Shown: one piece after another, positions 1 through 7,711 of the stretch | Layout: each line of letters opens with the position of its first letter | How positions within the stretch are numbered: position 1 is the stretch's first letter | Notes under the pieces: generated by a model | The model's input: only the letters and a program-made list of their open reading frames with translations | Told to the model about the DNA's origin: nothing | The model's database searches: none | Translations under genes and position numbers: made by a program | Source: Candidatus Nitrosopumilus sp. | Lineage (GTDB): Archaea; Thermoproteota; Nitrososphaeria; Nitrososphaerales; Nitrosopumilaceae | Reading direction: 5' to 3' | Length of the DNA: 26,070 nt | Assembly (NCBI GenBank): GCA_013203245.1 | Contig: JABMOR010000045.1 | Coordinates: 1 to 26,070 of the forward strand

Positions 1-285
1 GTACATGTCAGTGAATGTTTTTTTAACATCGACTACATTTTCTAATCCAACTTTAACACCACCGACATCAGTCTTGTGTAAAATTTGTGGCGATACTACT
101 TTCATCACAAGAGGGAAACCAATTTTCTTTGCTTGTTTTGCTGCTTCTTCAGCAGATGTTGCTAATGTGTAAGGTGGAACTTTAATGCCATAAGTTTTGA
201 GAATATTTTTTGATAATTCTTCAGTGATAACTTTGTGATTTGTTTGAATAGTGTCTTCAAAAATTTTCTTAACAACAGTTACCAT
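1..285 (-). CDS. ADP-forming acyl-CoA synthetase, beta (ATP-grasp) subunit, partial
   Basis: The first 95 codons are present and the gene runs off the left edge. Translation from the ATG at 285 gives an ATP-grasp type N-terminus with KTYGIKVPPYTLATS, then GFPLVMKVVSPQILHKTDVGGV near residues 57-77. That block is typical of the beta subunit of acetyl-CoA/acyl-CoA synthetase (ADP-forming). These enzymes couple acyl-CoA and ADP + phosphate to acid, CoA and ATP. Thaumarchaea also use ADP-forming synthetases in the 3-hydroxypropionate/4-hydroxybutyrate cycle, but those are usually alpha-beta fusions. This gene starts at the ATP-grasp domain, so it looks like a separate beta subunit. The substrate cannot be read from the fragment. 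It lies 39 bases after the amidotransferase gene on the same strand, but a TATA-like box gives it its own promoter. Confidence 0.75.
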   Translation of the reverse strand, partial: MVTVVKKIFEDTIQTNHKVITEELSKNILKTYGIKVPPYTLATSAEEAAKQAKKIGFPLVMKVVSPQILHKTDVGGVKVGLENVVDVKKTFTDMY

Positions 286-308
286 TCGATCGATAAAATT
301 AGAATTAA

Positions 309-318
309 GTATATTAAA
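309..318 (-). promoter_or_regulatory. TATA-like box for the acyl-CoA synthetase gene
   Basis: On the minus strand the sequence reads TTTAATATAC, centred about 28 bases before the ATG at 285. This is the distance expected for an archaeal leaderless transcript starting at the start codon. Confidence 0.55.
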
Positions 319-324
319 CTTTGG

Positions 325-1008
325 TCAAAGGTCAAATGATAATTTGAAATTGTTGTAAAAAATATTCATATTTGATTTCACAATTGAAATATTTTCAATT
401 ATTTCGGAGCGAATTTTTTGTGGATCGATGTAAGGTATTTTTTGTAATTTTTCTTCTGTATTATCAAGCCATAAATTCACCATCTCCTCATTTACCTCCA
501 AATGAAATTGTAGGCCTACTGCACTCTTGTATTGAAATGCCTGGTTTTCATAATTCTCAGATGAGGCCAATCTAATGGAGCCTTTAGGTAAATCAAAGGT
601 ATCACCATGCCAATGAAATACAGTGAATGGATTTTTGAATCCATTGAAAAGAGGAGATTCACTATTAATTTTCAAATCATGGTAAAAACCAATTTCCTTT
701 TTTGGTCCGCCATACACTTTGGCACCAAATGTTTTAGCAATTAATTGTGAACCTAAACAAATTCCAAGTACAGGAATATTTTTTTCCACAGAATTTTCGA
801 TTAATTGTTGTTCAGCGTTTAGATATTCTAAATCATCATTTGCACTTTCAGGCGCACCTAAAATTACGATTAGAGAAAAATCTCTGTCTGGAAGTTTTTC
901 ATGTTTTGCGTTTACTGACGTGATTTCAAATCCATCATTTTGTAAAAGTTCACCCAAGTATCCAGAACCCTCTATTCTCGTATTCTGTACAAGTAATACA
1001 TTTGACAT
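325..1008 (-). CDS. class I glutamine amidotransferase-like protein
   Basis: This 227-residue protein has the class I (triad) glutamine amidotransferase fold. The nucleophile elbow GICLGSQL has Cys84, HWHGD is at 132-136, and QFHLEV carries the catalytic His169 and Glu171. Such domains release ammonia from glutamine. Here there is no fused synthetase domain, so the acceptor reaction is unknown. Stand-alone relatives are usually labelled GMP synthase-like amidotransferase. A true GuaA subunit would be nearer 190 residues and paired with a PP-ATPase, which is not seen. The ATG is 4 bases after the stop of the 46-residue gene upstream, which indicates one transcript. Confidence 0.85.
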   Translation of the reverse strand: MSNVLLVQNTRIEGSGYLGELLQNDGFEITSVNAKHEKLPDRDFSLIVILGAPESANDDLEYLNAEQQLIENSVEKNIPVLGICLGSQLIAKTFGAKVYGGPKKEIGFYHDLKINSESPLFNGFKNPFTVFHWHGDTFDLPKGSIRLASSENYENQAFQYKSAVGLQFHLEVNEEMVNLWLDNTEEKLQKIPYIDPQKIRSEIIENISIVKSNMNIFYNNFKLSFDL

Positions 1009-1012
1009 TTTT

Positions 1013-1153
1013 CTAAACGTCTAGTCCTGTAACTACCCACTCAAGACATCGGAGTACTCCTTGATAGTATTTCATGGCATCCATGGATTCAGTTTTTACT
1101 AGTCTTTCTTCTATTACTTTTCTATATTCAGCTATTTCTAATTCTGTTTTCAT
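1013..1153 (-). CDS. small conserved-looking hypothetical protein, 46 residues
   Basis: I do not recognise this protein. It begins MKTELEIAEYRKVIEERL and ends in LRCLEWVVTGLDV. It is charged and helical, with no membrane segment. A longer reading upstream is possible, but the ATG at 1153 is preferred because a TATA-like box lies about 28 bases before it. The stop is 4 bases before the amidotransferase start, so the two are probably cotranscribed. It diverges from the Toprim gene, and the promoters of both genes lie within the short gap. The tight operon spacing and the promoter support a real gene. Confidence 0.6.
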   Translation of the reverse strand: MKTELEIAEYRKVIEERLVKTESMDAMKYYQGVLRCLEWVVTGLDV

Positions 1154-1176
1154 CTTACATAGTAAGATCTCTAGAA

Positions 1177-1185
1177 GTAAAAATA
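1177..1185 (-). promoter_or_regulatory. TATA-like box for the 46-residue gene and amidotransferase
   Basis: The minus strand reads TATTTTTAC, centred about 28 bases before the ATG at 1153. It supports the short start of the gene and a leaderless two-gene transcript. Confidence 0.5.
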
Positions 1186-1191
1186 TGCTCT

Positions 1192-1200
1192 GTTTTAATA
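1192..1200 (+). promoter_or_regulatory. TATA-like box for the Toprim gene
   Basis: GTTTTAATA is centred 26 bases before the GTG at 1222. An ATG at 1217 is closed by a stop after three codons, so the box supports GTG as the start. Confidence 0.5.
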
Positions 1201-1221
1201 TGTCAAAATGAAACACATGGT

Positions 1222-1599
1222 GTGTTAGTATCTGAAGAAGAGATTCTAGAATTGAAAGATTTTATTTTTCAATTAAACATTTTAGAAAACAGTGTTGTGA
1301 TAGTTGAAGGAAAACGAGATTCTAATGCTTTAAGAAAACTTGGCTATAGTGGGAAAGTTTTAGAATTTCATAGATTTACGGGCATGGTTAATTTTGCAGA
1401 TTCTGTTGCAAAGTATGAGAGAGTGGTAATCCTTTTTGATAGAGACAAAAAAGGCAGAACGTTAACTGGAAAAACAATCCAGTTATTACAAAGAAGGACA
1501 AAAGTGGATCTTACTTTTAAAAGAAAATTACGCATCATAACAAAAGGGAAAATAATGTTTATTGAACAATTAGTAAGTTACGAATCTTACTTGGCCTAA
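1222..1599 (+). CDS. small stand-alone Toprim domain protein (UPF0292-like)
   Basis: This 125-residue protein is essentially one Toprim domain. VVIVEGKRDSNAL at 25-37 supplies the conserved Glu29, and VVILFDRDKKGRTL at 68-81 supplies the Asp73-x-Asp75 pair that binds Mg2+ in DnaG primase, topoisomerases and RNase M5. No primase, topoisomerase or helicase domain is attached. Small archaeal and bacterial Toprim proteins of this size (UPF0292) have no settled function; a role in RNA or DNA phosphoryl transfer is inferred only from the domain. The start is GTG, chosen because no in-frame ATG lies upstream. It ends 2 bases from the convergent gdhA stop. Confidence 0.8.
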   Translation: MLVSEEEILELKDFIFQLNILENSVVIVEGKRDSNALRKLGYSGKVLEFHRFTGMVNFADSVAKYERVVILFDRDKKGRTLTGKTIQLLQRRTKVDLTFKRKLRIITKGKIMFIEQLVSYESYLA

Positions 1600-1601
1600 G
1601 A

Positions 1602-2876
1602 TTATGGCCAAATGCCTTTTTGATTAAAGGCTTCTAGAACTCTTTCAACGGCTAGAACCATAGTTGCTTTTCTCATGTCAACTTTGTGTTTTTTAGAGAG
1701 TGTGTATGCATCTTTGAATCCTTTTGTGATGTTTGCTTCCATTTTATTTGCAACTTCATCAAAGGTCCAATAGTAACCCATGTTGTTTTGAACCCATTCT
1801 AAGTATGAAATACATACACCGCCAGAGTTTGCCAAAATATCAGGGATTACTAGAATTTTCTTTTGTTCAATGATTGGATCAGCCTCAGGTAATGTTGGAC
1901 CATTTGCAGCTTCTGCAATAATTTTACATTTGAGATTCTTTGCAATCTTTGCATCGATTTGGTTCTCCAATGCGCCAGGAACTAGAACATCACATTTGGC
2001 AGTAAGTAATTCTTCAGTTGAGACTTTTTTGCTTCCAGGAAATCCAACTACAGATCCAGTTTTTTTCTTATACTCCATTAGTTTACTAACTGGAGCTCCT
2101 TTTTCAAACAAAATAGAACCCTTGGAATCACTGGCACCTATAACTTTGGCACCCATCTTTTCCAAATAGATACCTGCAAAAGTAGATGCATTTCCAAATC
2201 CTTGTAAAACGACTTTGGCAGTTTTAAGATTAATTTTTAATGCTTTAGCAGCTTCTCTTACACAATATGCTGCACCTAAACCAGTTGCAACATTTCTTGC
2301 AAGTGAACCTCCCATCGAGATTGGTTTTCCTGTAATTACACCAGGTGTAGATATGTTGCCATTTAATTTGTTAAATGTATCCATGATTTGCGTCATTTCT
2401 TTTCCTGTCGTGTATACATCAGGTGCAGGAATATCTTTTCCAGGACCAATGATTTCATTAATTTTAAATGCAAATCCTCTAGTAAGTCTCTCTAGCTCAC
2501 CTTCACTGAGTTTTTCAGTTTTTGGATTAACATAGATACCACCTTTACCACCACCGAGTGGAATATCAACAATTGCACATTTCCAAGTCATCCATGACGA
2601 AAGTGCCATGACTTCACGTTCCATGTACTCTACACCACCTTCAGGATTAAAGTAACGAATACCACCTTTGTATGGACCTCTGTCATTATTATGTTGACTT
2701 CTAAATCCGGTAAAAATTCTAATTTTACCATTATCCATTTTCACTGGAATTTTAACTCTCAAAACTTTATTTGGCATTGCCAAATATTCACGAATTCCTT
2801 TATCTGTAATTCCAATTATATCACAAGCATCATTAACTTGTTTTGTTGCATTAGCAAAAGGATCGTTTTTAATCAA
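1602..2876 (-). CDS. gdhA: glutamate dehydrogenase
   Basis: This cytosolic enzyme interconverts glutamate with 2-oxoglutarate and ammonia, and is a main entry point for ammonium into amino acids. At 424 residues it has the usual length of hexameric archaeal GDHs. The substrate domain holds GPYKGGIRY (Lys70), MTWKC (Lys99), PLGGGKGG (Lys111) and APDV (Asp153). The nucleotide-binding domain starts near 220 with the Rossmann motif QGFGNAS. NAD versus NADP preference cannot be decided here. The start is TTG; a TATA box about 28 bases upstream supports it. It is transcribed as a single gene, converging with the Toprim gene. Confidence 0.95.
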   Translation of the reverse strand: MIKNDPFANATKQVNDACDIIGITDKGIREYLAMPNKVLRVKIPVKMDNGKIRIFTGFRSQHNNDRGPYKGGIRYFNPEGGVEYMEREVMALSSWMTWKCAIVDIPLGGGKGGIYVNPKTEKLSEGELERLTRGFAFKINEIIGPGKDIPAPDVYTTGKEMTQIMDTFNKLNGNISTPGVITGKPISMGGSLARNVATGLGAAYCVREAAKALKINLKTAKVVLQGFGNASTFAGIYLEKMGAKVIGASDSKGSILFEKGAPVSKLMEYKKKTGSVVGFPGSKKVSTEELLTAKCDVLVPGALENQIDAKIAKNLKCKIIAEAANGPTLPEADPIIEQKKILVIPDILANSGGVCISYLEWVQNNMGYYWTFDEVANKMEANITKGFKDAYTLSKKHKVDMRKATMVLAVERVLEAFNQKGIWP

Positions 2877-2899
2877 GATGCTTTTGAAATCTGTTCATA

Positions 2900-2908
2900 T
2901 TATATTAA
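2900..2908 (-). promoter_or_regulatory. TATA box of gdhA
   Basis: The minus strand reads TTAATATAA, centred about 28 bases before the TTG start at 2876. It is among the clearest promoters in the window and implies a leaderless gdhA mRNA. Confidence 0.65.
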
Positions 2909-2948
2909 GTTTAGTTCAAAATTTCAGATCGGATAATTGGAAAGACAA

Positions 2949-3386
2949 TCACAAATAGACTTTGATGTGATTCATCTTTCTATCTAATTTGTCAATTGCT
3001 TCATCTAGTGCACCTAGATTCATTTCAAGAAAATTAGATAGATGAAAAATTGCACCGTATTTTTCTCCAATCTTTGAAACCATATTATTTTTTTCTAAGA
3101 CTTTCATATGATGTTGGACTGCTTTGTAGTCAAGGTCTAGTTTCTTTGCCAGTTGGTGTGTATTGTATGGTTTCTCCAGAAGATCAATAATTATTCGTAG
3201 TCGAGTAAATCCACCTCTTGTACTTGTGAACAAGTAAAGTAGGAGTTTTCTAGTTTGTTTGTCGGTTTTTCTTTGTTCTGTAATTTGTTTTGATCTAATA
3301 ATTTCTTTGAATTCTAAGAGTTGATTGACCATATTTCTTGAATTAACTAAGTCAATTTTGTTTAAAACCCTATTTCCATATTTCAT
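2949..3386 (-). CDS. winged-helix (ArsR-like) transcriptional regulator
   Basis: This 145-residue DNA-binding protein has a winged helix at roughly 57-120. Its core, TRLRIIIDLLEKPYNTHQLA, is followed by the recognition helix DYKAVQHHMKVLEKNNMV and a wing ending in AIFHLS. The pattern matches ArsR-type archaeal regulators. I see no Cys cluster for metal binding. The N-terminal 50 residues and a short C-terminal helix may dimerise. It diverges from psmA across only 40 bases, and gdhA lies downstream on the same strand 72 bases away with its own promoter. Its targets are unknown; control of either neighbour is only a guess. Confidence 0.8.
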   Translation of the reverse strand: MKYGNRVLNKIDLVNSRNMVNQLLEFKEIIRSKQITEQRKTDKQTRKLLLYLFTSTRGGFTRLRIIIDLLEKPYNTHQLAKKLDLDYKAVQHHMKVLEKNNMVSKIGEKYGAIFHLSNFLEMNLGALDEAIDKLDRKMNHIKVYL

Positions 3387-3410
3387 CCATATTCAGGCAA
3401 GACAATTACC

Positions 3411-3418
3411 CTTAAATT
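3411..3418 (-). promoter_or_regulatory. TATA-like box for the winged-helix regulator
   Basis: The minus strand reads CAATTTAA, centred about 28 bases before the ATG at 3386. It sits inside the 40-base divergent gap and lies too close to the psmA ATG to serve psmA. Confidence 0.5.
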
Positions 3419-3426
3419 GACTGAGA

Positions 3427-4164
3427 ATGGCTCGAGATGATATGATGGCATCACGCGGTTACGATATGACACCTACCATGTATTCACCAGATGGTAGAAT
3501 ATACCAAGTTGAATACGCCATTGAGACAGTAAAAAGAGGAACTTTAGCTATCGGCATTAGCAGTAAAGAAGGGGTCATCATGGCAGTTGAAGAAAAACCT
3601 CGAACTTTACAAACTAAAAATATTACTCAAAAAATATTCCAAGTAGATTATCACATAGGAGTTGCAGCAGCAGGGTACATTCCAGATGCACGTGTTCAAG
3701 TTGATGGCGCACGATTTTTCTCACAAGGAAATAGAATGACATATGATGAATCTGTGGAAGTTGGAACAGTTGCAAAACATCTAGCAGATCAAGCTCATCA
3801 ATTTACACAATATGGTGGAGTACGTCCAAATGGTGTTTCTATGATAATTGCAGGAATTGATCAAAAAGGAGAATCAATCTATGTCACAGATCCTAGTGGA
3901 ACATATGTCCAATTTTCAGCAGTTGCAATTGGTGCAGGTGCTGATGATGTAAATGCATTTTTAGAAAAACATTACAAAGAGGATTTGAGTTTGGATGATG
4001 CAGCAGCATTGGCTATTGCATCAATTAATCTAAAAGCAGAAGCAAAAGACGGCGTAAATAACATAAAGATGGCAAAAATTACAACCTCAGCCAAAGTGTT
4101 TGAGAAAGTTTCAGAGTTAGATTTACAAAATTATTCTAAAAACGCATCAAAGTTTGCAGCATAA
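3427..4164 (+). CDS. psmA: 20S proteasome alpha subunit
   Basis: Forms the outer rings of the archaeal 20S proteasome, gating entry to the beta-ring chamber. The alpha-type N-terminal signature is intact: YDMTPTMYSPDGRIYQVEYA at residues 12-31, with the gating YDR-like segment and helix H0. GVAAAGYIPDARV and RPNGVSMIIAG are further family blocks. TQKI (Lys69) occupies the region that binds the HbYX tails of activating ATPases in related proteins. At 245 residues it is full length. The beta subunit and the activating ATPase are not in this window. It diverges from the winged-helix regulator. Confidence 0.97.
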   Translation: MARDDMMASRGYDMTPTMYSPDGRIYQVEYAIETVKRGTLAIGISSKEGVIMAVEEKPRTLQTKNITQKIFQVDYHIGVAAAGYIPDARVQVDGARFFSQGNRMTYDESVEVGTVAKHLADQAHQFTQYGGVRPNGVSMIIAGIDQKGESIYVTDPSGTYVQFSAVAIGAGADDVNAFLEKHYKEDLSLDDAAALAIASINLKAEAKDGVNNIKMAKITTSAKVFEKVSELDLQNYSKNASKFAA

Positions 4165-4180
4165 TAGAACCTTTGATTGG

Positions 4181-4189
4181 AAATATATT
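4181..4189 (+). promoter_or_regulatory. TATA-like box for the ubiE-MFS pair
   Basis: AAATATATT is centred 31 bases before the ATG at 4216, leaving a leader of only a few bases. Confidence 0.5.
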
Positions 4190-4215
4190 CAAACTAGCAT
4201 ACTGAAACGATAGAT

Positions 4216-4905
4216 ATGGGTTTAGGAAGTTATTGGGGAGAAGTAATGGATGTACTTCGAGAGATTATTCCAATTTATGACAAAGTCAATTCAATCATTT
4301 CATTAGGTAAAGACAAAGAGCACAGAGTTCGCGGAATCACAAATAGAGTATTCCCAGGAAATAAAATTTTAGATGCGGGTTCGGGTTTTGGAAATATGTC
4401 AAAAACTGCAATGAATCTAACTGATGGTAAGATTTCAATTACACTATATGATCCGCTTGTACCAATGTTAAAAAACACAGGTACATTTTTTGAAAAATCA
4501 CCAGATATGGCAAACGGTGTTTTTGAGCACATTCCATTCAAGGATGAAGAATTTGATGCAGTATTGTGCGGTTATTCTTTGAGGGATGCAATCAATTTGA
4601 GAATTGCAATATCTGAAATTCATAGAGTGTTGAAAAAAGATGGAAGATTTGTAATAGTAGATTTGGGAAAACCAGATGAAGTAATTTTCAGAGTAGGTGT
4701 TTCGTTTTATCTAAGATGTATTCTACCGATTCTGGCATTTGCAGCAGGAGGAAGACTAGGACTAAAATTCGGTACGTTATATGGCACATACCAAAGATGG
4801 CCTAAAAATAAAAAGCTAGAAGAGTTGATCCTAGAAAAATTCTCAAAAATAGAGTTCGAGAAAGATCTTATGGGCGGTGCAATAATGGTTGCAGCTTACA
4901 AATGA
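4216..4905 (+). CDS. UbiE/MenG-type C-methyltransferase (quinone biosynthesis)
   Basis: This is a 229-residue class I SAM-dependent methyltransferase. YDKVNSIISLGKDKEHR at 21-37 matches the N-terminal signature of UbiE/COQ5. The SAM loop is ILDAGSGFG near 51-59. GYSLRDAINLRIAISEIHRV, followed by LKKDGRFVIVDLGKP, matches the second family signature. In this family the reaction is C-methylation of demethylmenaquinone or a demethylated ubiquinone precursor. Thaumarchaea use menaquinones, so a demethylmenaquinone role fits, but other methylated lipids are possible. The C-terminal part has a hydrophobic stretch (FYLRCILPILAFAAGG) that may touch the membrane. Its stop overlaps the next start by 4 bases. 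Confidence 0.8.
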   Translation: MGLGSYWGEVMDVLREIIPIYDKVNSIISLGKDKEHRVRGITNRVFPGNKILDAGSGFGNMSKTAMNLTDGKISITLYDPLVPMLKNTGTFFEKSPDMANGVFEHIPFKDEEFDAVLCGYSLRDAINLRIAISEIHRVLKKDGRFVIVDLGKPDEVIFRVGVSFYLRCILPILAFAAGGRLGLKFGTLYGTYQRWPKNKKLEELILEKFSKIEFEKDLMGGAIMVAAYK

Positions 4906-6053
4906 ATAAAGTTCTGATACTAGTCAACATCACTGGTTTAATCATAGGGATATCATATGGATTACACGGACCAATTCTACCAGTATTTGCAAAAAATGTT
5001 ATCGGTGCAACTTATTCTGAACTAGGATTAATTGGATTAACGAATTTTGTTCCCTACATGTTTATTCCACTTTTTGTAGGAATTCTTCTTGATAGAGTTA
5101 ACAATGGATATTTGCTTGCAGTAGGTGCTGCAATAAATTCTGCATCAATTTATCTTCTATCAATTGCACAGTCAGTTCCAGAGATTATGGGATTTAGAAT
5201 AATGACAGGTGTGGCTCATGCATTTTTCTGGCCACCTTGTGAATCAATTATTTCAAATGAAAGTTCTGAGAAAAATAGAGTAAAAAACATCTCAATGTTT
5301 ACAATGTTTTTCGTTAGTGGATTCATGATAGGACCATTACTTGGTTCTGTATTATTAGGAGTAGACATCACATACAGGATTTTGTTCCAAATTGCAGCAT
5401 TTATTCTCGCAGCTGCAATAATTACTTCACTTTTAGCCTCAAGAAAAAGTGTAAAAAAGCATCACGAAAAATTTTCATTTTCATCAATTAAGGAAATGAA
5501 GAGATTTCCTGAAGTGATAGTATTGTTGGTTTTCTGTACTTCATCCTTTGGGATAATCCTAACAATATATCCAGCATTTCTTAATGACAGTGGAATGTCT
5601 GCATCAGACATTTTGTTATTGTATTTTATTTTTGGAATTTCACGAGTTGTAACTTTAGCATTAGCAGGAAAGCTTGCTAGAAAAACAAGTCAAACTTTGA
5701 TTGCTGGAACTACGGCCGTCTCAATAGGATTAGCCATATCAGTGGTTGCGGATTCAATATTCAGTTTCGGAATAGCTTTAGTTCTAATGGGATTTGGATT
5801 TAGTATTTTCTTCCCATTAACTTTGGAGATAATTTTGAGTAAGACACGAAAAGGAATTTCAGGAAAAATTATTGGGGCATATGAAACAGTTTTTGGTATG
5901 GGTTGGGCAATAGGACCAACTATTGGTGGACCAATTACACAATCATTTGGAAATGAATCACCATATCTAGTGTTTTGTATAATAGGGATTGGAGTAACAT
6001 TATTTGCAATAAATTTCAGAAAGAAATTAGAACCACAGAGAATCTTAAGTTAG
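4902..6053 (+). CDS. MFS family transporter
   Basis: This 383-residue integral membrane protein has about 12 hydrophobic segments. The loop between the second and third segments, GILLDRVNNGYL near 60-71, matches MFS motif A (G-x3-D-R). The N-terminal segment with GLHGPILPVFAK resembles motif D-like regions of drug/multidrug exporters. A charged loop near 178-205 separates the two six-helix halves. The substrate is not readable; export of a small hydrophobic compound is typical of such sequences. The ATG overlaps the methyltransferase stop (ATGA), so translation is probably coupled. Its stop overlaps the end of the convergent PII gene by 4 bases. Confidence 0.88.
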   Translation: MNKVLILVNITGLIIGISYGLHGPILPVFAKNVIGATYSELGLIGLTNFVPYMFIPLFVGILLDRVNNGYLLAVGAAINSASIYLLSIAQSVPEIMGFRIMTGVAHAFFWPPCESIISNESSEKNRVKNISMFTMFFVSGFMIGPLLGSVLLGVDITYRILFQIAAFILAAAIITSLLASRKSVKKHHEKFSFSSIKEMKRFPEVIVLLVFCTSSFGIILTIYPAFLNDSGMSASDILLLYFIFGISRVVTLALAGKLARKTSQTLIAGTTAVSIGLAISVVADSIFSFGIALVLMGFGFSIFFPLTLEIILSKTRKGISGKIIGAYETVFGMGWAIGPTIGGPITQSFGNESPYLVFCIIGIGVTLFAINFRKKLEPQRILS

Positions 6054-6364
6054 ATATCCATTGTTCCACGTTTTTTAGTGCAGAGATCTAGTGCATCTTC
6101 AATATTTGTTACAAAGACTTTACCATCACCTTTAGTTCCAGTGCAAGCAACATTTGCAATTGCATTTAGCACCTCATCTAATTTAGGATCATCTACAGCA
6201 CAAATGATCATCTCTCTACTGAAGTATTGTCCAACTAAAGGAGGATCTTGTGCACCTTGTCCCTGAACTTGATGAACAGTTACACCGCCAACACCAACTT
6301 TTTTGATTGCAGCAATCACTGCATCTTTTGTTCCGGCAGGAACGATTGCCTCTATTTTTTTCAT
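6050..6364 (-). CDS. PII-family nitrogen regulatory protein with shortened T-loop
   Basis: The 104-residue protein has the PII ferredoxin-like fold. It begins MKKIEAIVP, has the B-loop TGTKGDGKVFV at 75-85 (Lys82 equivalent to Lys90 of GlnB), and ends with a C-loop-like KKRGTMDI. Gln39 in GQGAQ, a 2-oxoglutarate/Mg-ATP ligand in classical PII, is kept. The T-loop is unusual: between Gly37 and the following strand it is about eight residues shorter than GlnB/GlnK, and the uridylylation Tyr51 block (YRGAEY) is replaced by VGQYFSREM. The RPFK segment is replaced by PAGTK. Its partner is therefore not obviously AmtB or glutamine synthetase. No amt gene is adjacent, so I avoid the name glnK. Confidence 0.85.
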   Translation of the reverse strand: MKKIEAIVPAGTKDAVIAAIKKVGVGGVTVHQVQGQGAQDPPLVGQYFSREMIICAVDDPKLDEVLNAIANVACTGTKGDGKVFVTNIEDALDLCTKKRGTMDI

Positions 6365-6385
6365 AAAAATTGTCAGTTTTGAATT

Positions 6386-6393
6386 TATTTAAA
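6386..6393 (-). promoter_or_regulatory. TATA box of the PII gene
   Basis: The minus strand reads TTTAAATA, centred about 26 bases before the ATG at 6364, consistent with a leaderless mRNA. Confidence 0.6.
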
Positions 6394-6463
6394 TCAATAA
6401 GTACTTCTCATGAATGAGATTCAAATGTAGATCACTAATTTAGGCACAAATACAGACATTACG

Positions 6464-6471
6464 TTTAATTT
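6464..6471 (+). promoter_or_regulatory. TATA box of tatA
   Basis: TTTAATTT is centred about 26 bases before the ATG at 6493. The 128-base gap between the divergent PII and tatA genes thus holds two separate promoters. Confidence 0.6.
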
Positions 6472-6492
6472 CAAATTATACAACATCAAGAC

Positions 6493-6840
6493 ATGTTTGA
6501 TTATTCACTAAATATTGGTGGAAGTGAATGGATGATAATTATTTTTGTAGCATTGGTTTTGATTTTAGGTACTGGCAAACTTCCAGGGGCTGCAAGAAAA
6601 ATGGGAAAAATAGTTAACGAATACAACAAAGCCAAAAACGAAATTCAAGAACAAATGAAAGTAGTCACAGAAGAATCACCTAAAATTTCAGGACCTGTTG
6701 AAACAGAACGAGAAAAGTTGGAGATGATTGCAAAATCAGCAGGAGTAAAAATTGATGGTAAAACAGATGATGAATTGAGAGAAAATATTGCAGCAAAAAT
6801 CGGTCAAAAAACAACAGATGAATCTGAAAAAAAGGAATAG
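6493..6840 (+). CDS. tatA: twin-arginine translocase subunit TatA/TatB-like
   Basis: This component of the Sec-independent Tat pathway exports folded proteins. The order is typical: a short N-terminus, one membrane helix at about 13-28 (EWMIIIFVALVLILG), a hinge with GTGKLPGAARKMG, then an amphipathic helix, and a charged C-terminal tail. The usual FG before the KLP hinge motif is replaced by TG. The tail (65-115) carries an REKLEMIAKSAGVKIDGKTD block. At 115 residues it is within TatA/TatE range. No tatC is in the window. It converges with the methyltransferase gene 1 base away. Confidence 0.88.
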   Translation: MFDYSLNIGGSEWMIIIFVALVLILGTGKLPGAARKMGKIVNEYNKAKNEIQEQMKVVTEESPKISGPVETEREKLEMIAKSAGVKIDGKTDDELRENIAAKIGQKTTDESEKKE

Positions 6841-6841
6841 T

Positions 6842-7618
6842 CTATTTTGATTTTTTAATTCTATATGTGTCAGTATCTAGTCGTTTTTTAGCAAATTTGT
6901 AATATGCTGGAACTATTTCAAAACCAAGAAATTTTCTTTTAAGGGATTTGCTAACTACTGCAACTTGACCAGAACCAAGAAATGGATCAAATATCAAATC
7001 ATTTTTTTCACTTGAATATTCCAATAGCTTTTCAATAATTTCAGATGGAAGTTTGGTTGGAGTTTTTTCATCACCAGTCCAATATTCTCTTTTGATATCC
7101 CAGACATCTTCCTTATCTCCATAATGAAGACTTCGACCATCTTTTGTTTTTTCATCTTTTTTGAACCTAGTAAATGGAAAAAACTTTCTTTTCTTATCAT
7201 CTTTGCAAACATAAAGACAGTGATAGTGTGATGTGACAAATTTTCTTTTAGTAACTACTCCAAACTGATATTTCCAAATTACATGATTAACAGTCGTAAA
7301 TCCAACATCATCTAATACACGTAAAATGTCTTTGAGATTATTCCAGCCTGAAAAAACATACATGCTTCCAGAATCCTTCAAAATTCTAAAAACTTCACTC
7401 ATCCATGCAAATGTAAAATCATAGTAATCCTCAGGTTTTATTTCATTATAGCCAGATAATACTCTAGAAGCAGTTCTGTTATAATTTGCTTTTTTTGCCT
7501 TGAAATTTATTGCAAATGGGGGATCAGTAATTACAAGATCAATTTTATTTTTAGGGATTGATTTCATCCCTTCGATACAATTTTGATTGTAAATATTATT
7601 AATTTCTATTTTTTTCAT
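6842..7618 (-). CDS. beta-class DNA methyltransferase (N6-adenine or N4-cytosine), orphan
   Basis: The motif order fits a type II beta-class amino-methyltransferase. The catalytic DLVITDPPF lies at 27-35 (DPPF, residues 32-35), the variable target-recognition region is in the middle, and the SAM-binding DPFLGSG is at 211-217 followed by KFLGFEI. DPPF/DPPY suggests N6-adenine, though N4-cytosine enzymes can share it. No restriction nuclease gene lies next to it, so it is an orphan here. I use the ATG at 7618 (258 residues) rather than a TTG 12 bases upstream, because a TATA-like box lies at -30 from the ATG. It diverges from the large helicase gene across 93 bases. Confidence 0.88.
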   Translation of the reverse strand: MKKIEINNIYNQNCIEGMKSIPKNKIDLVITDPPFAINFKAKKANYNRTASRVLSGYNEIKPEDYYDFTFAWMSEVFRILKDSGSMYVFSGWNNLKDILRVLDDVGFTTVNHVIWKYQFGVVTKRKFVTSHYHCLYVCKDDKKRKFFPFTRFKKDEKTKDGRSLHYGDKEDVWDIKREYWTGDEKTPTKLPSEIIEKLLEYSSEKNDLIFDPFLGSGQVAVVSKSLKRKFLGFEIVPAYYKFAKKRLDTDTYRIKKSK

Positions 7619-7644
7619 TTTTAAATTCAAGACTCTGTTCTAGC

Positions 7645-7651
7645 TTAATAA
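7645..7651 (-). promoter_or_regulatory. TATA-like box for the DNA methyltransferase
   Basis: The minus strand reads TTATTAA, centred about 30 bases before the ATG at 7618, favouring that start over the TTG at 7630. Confidence 0.45.
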
Positions 7652-7711
7652 TGTCGTGGGTCTCACACCTATCAAACAATAAATCATCAATCACACCTCA
7701 TCAAATAGATC

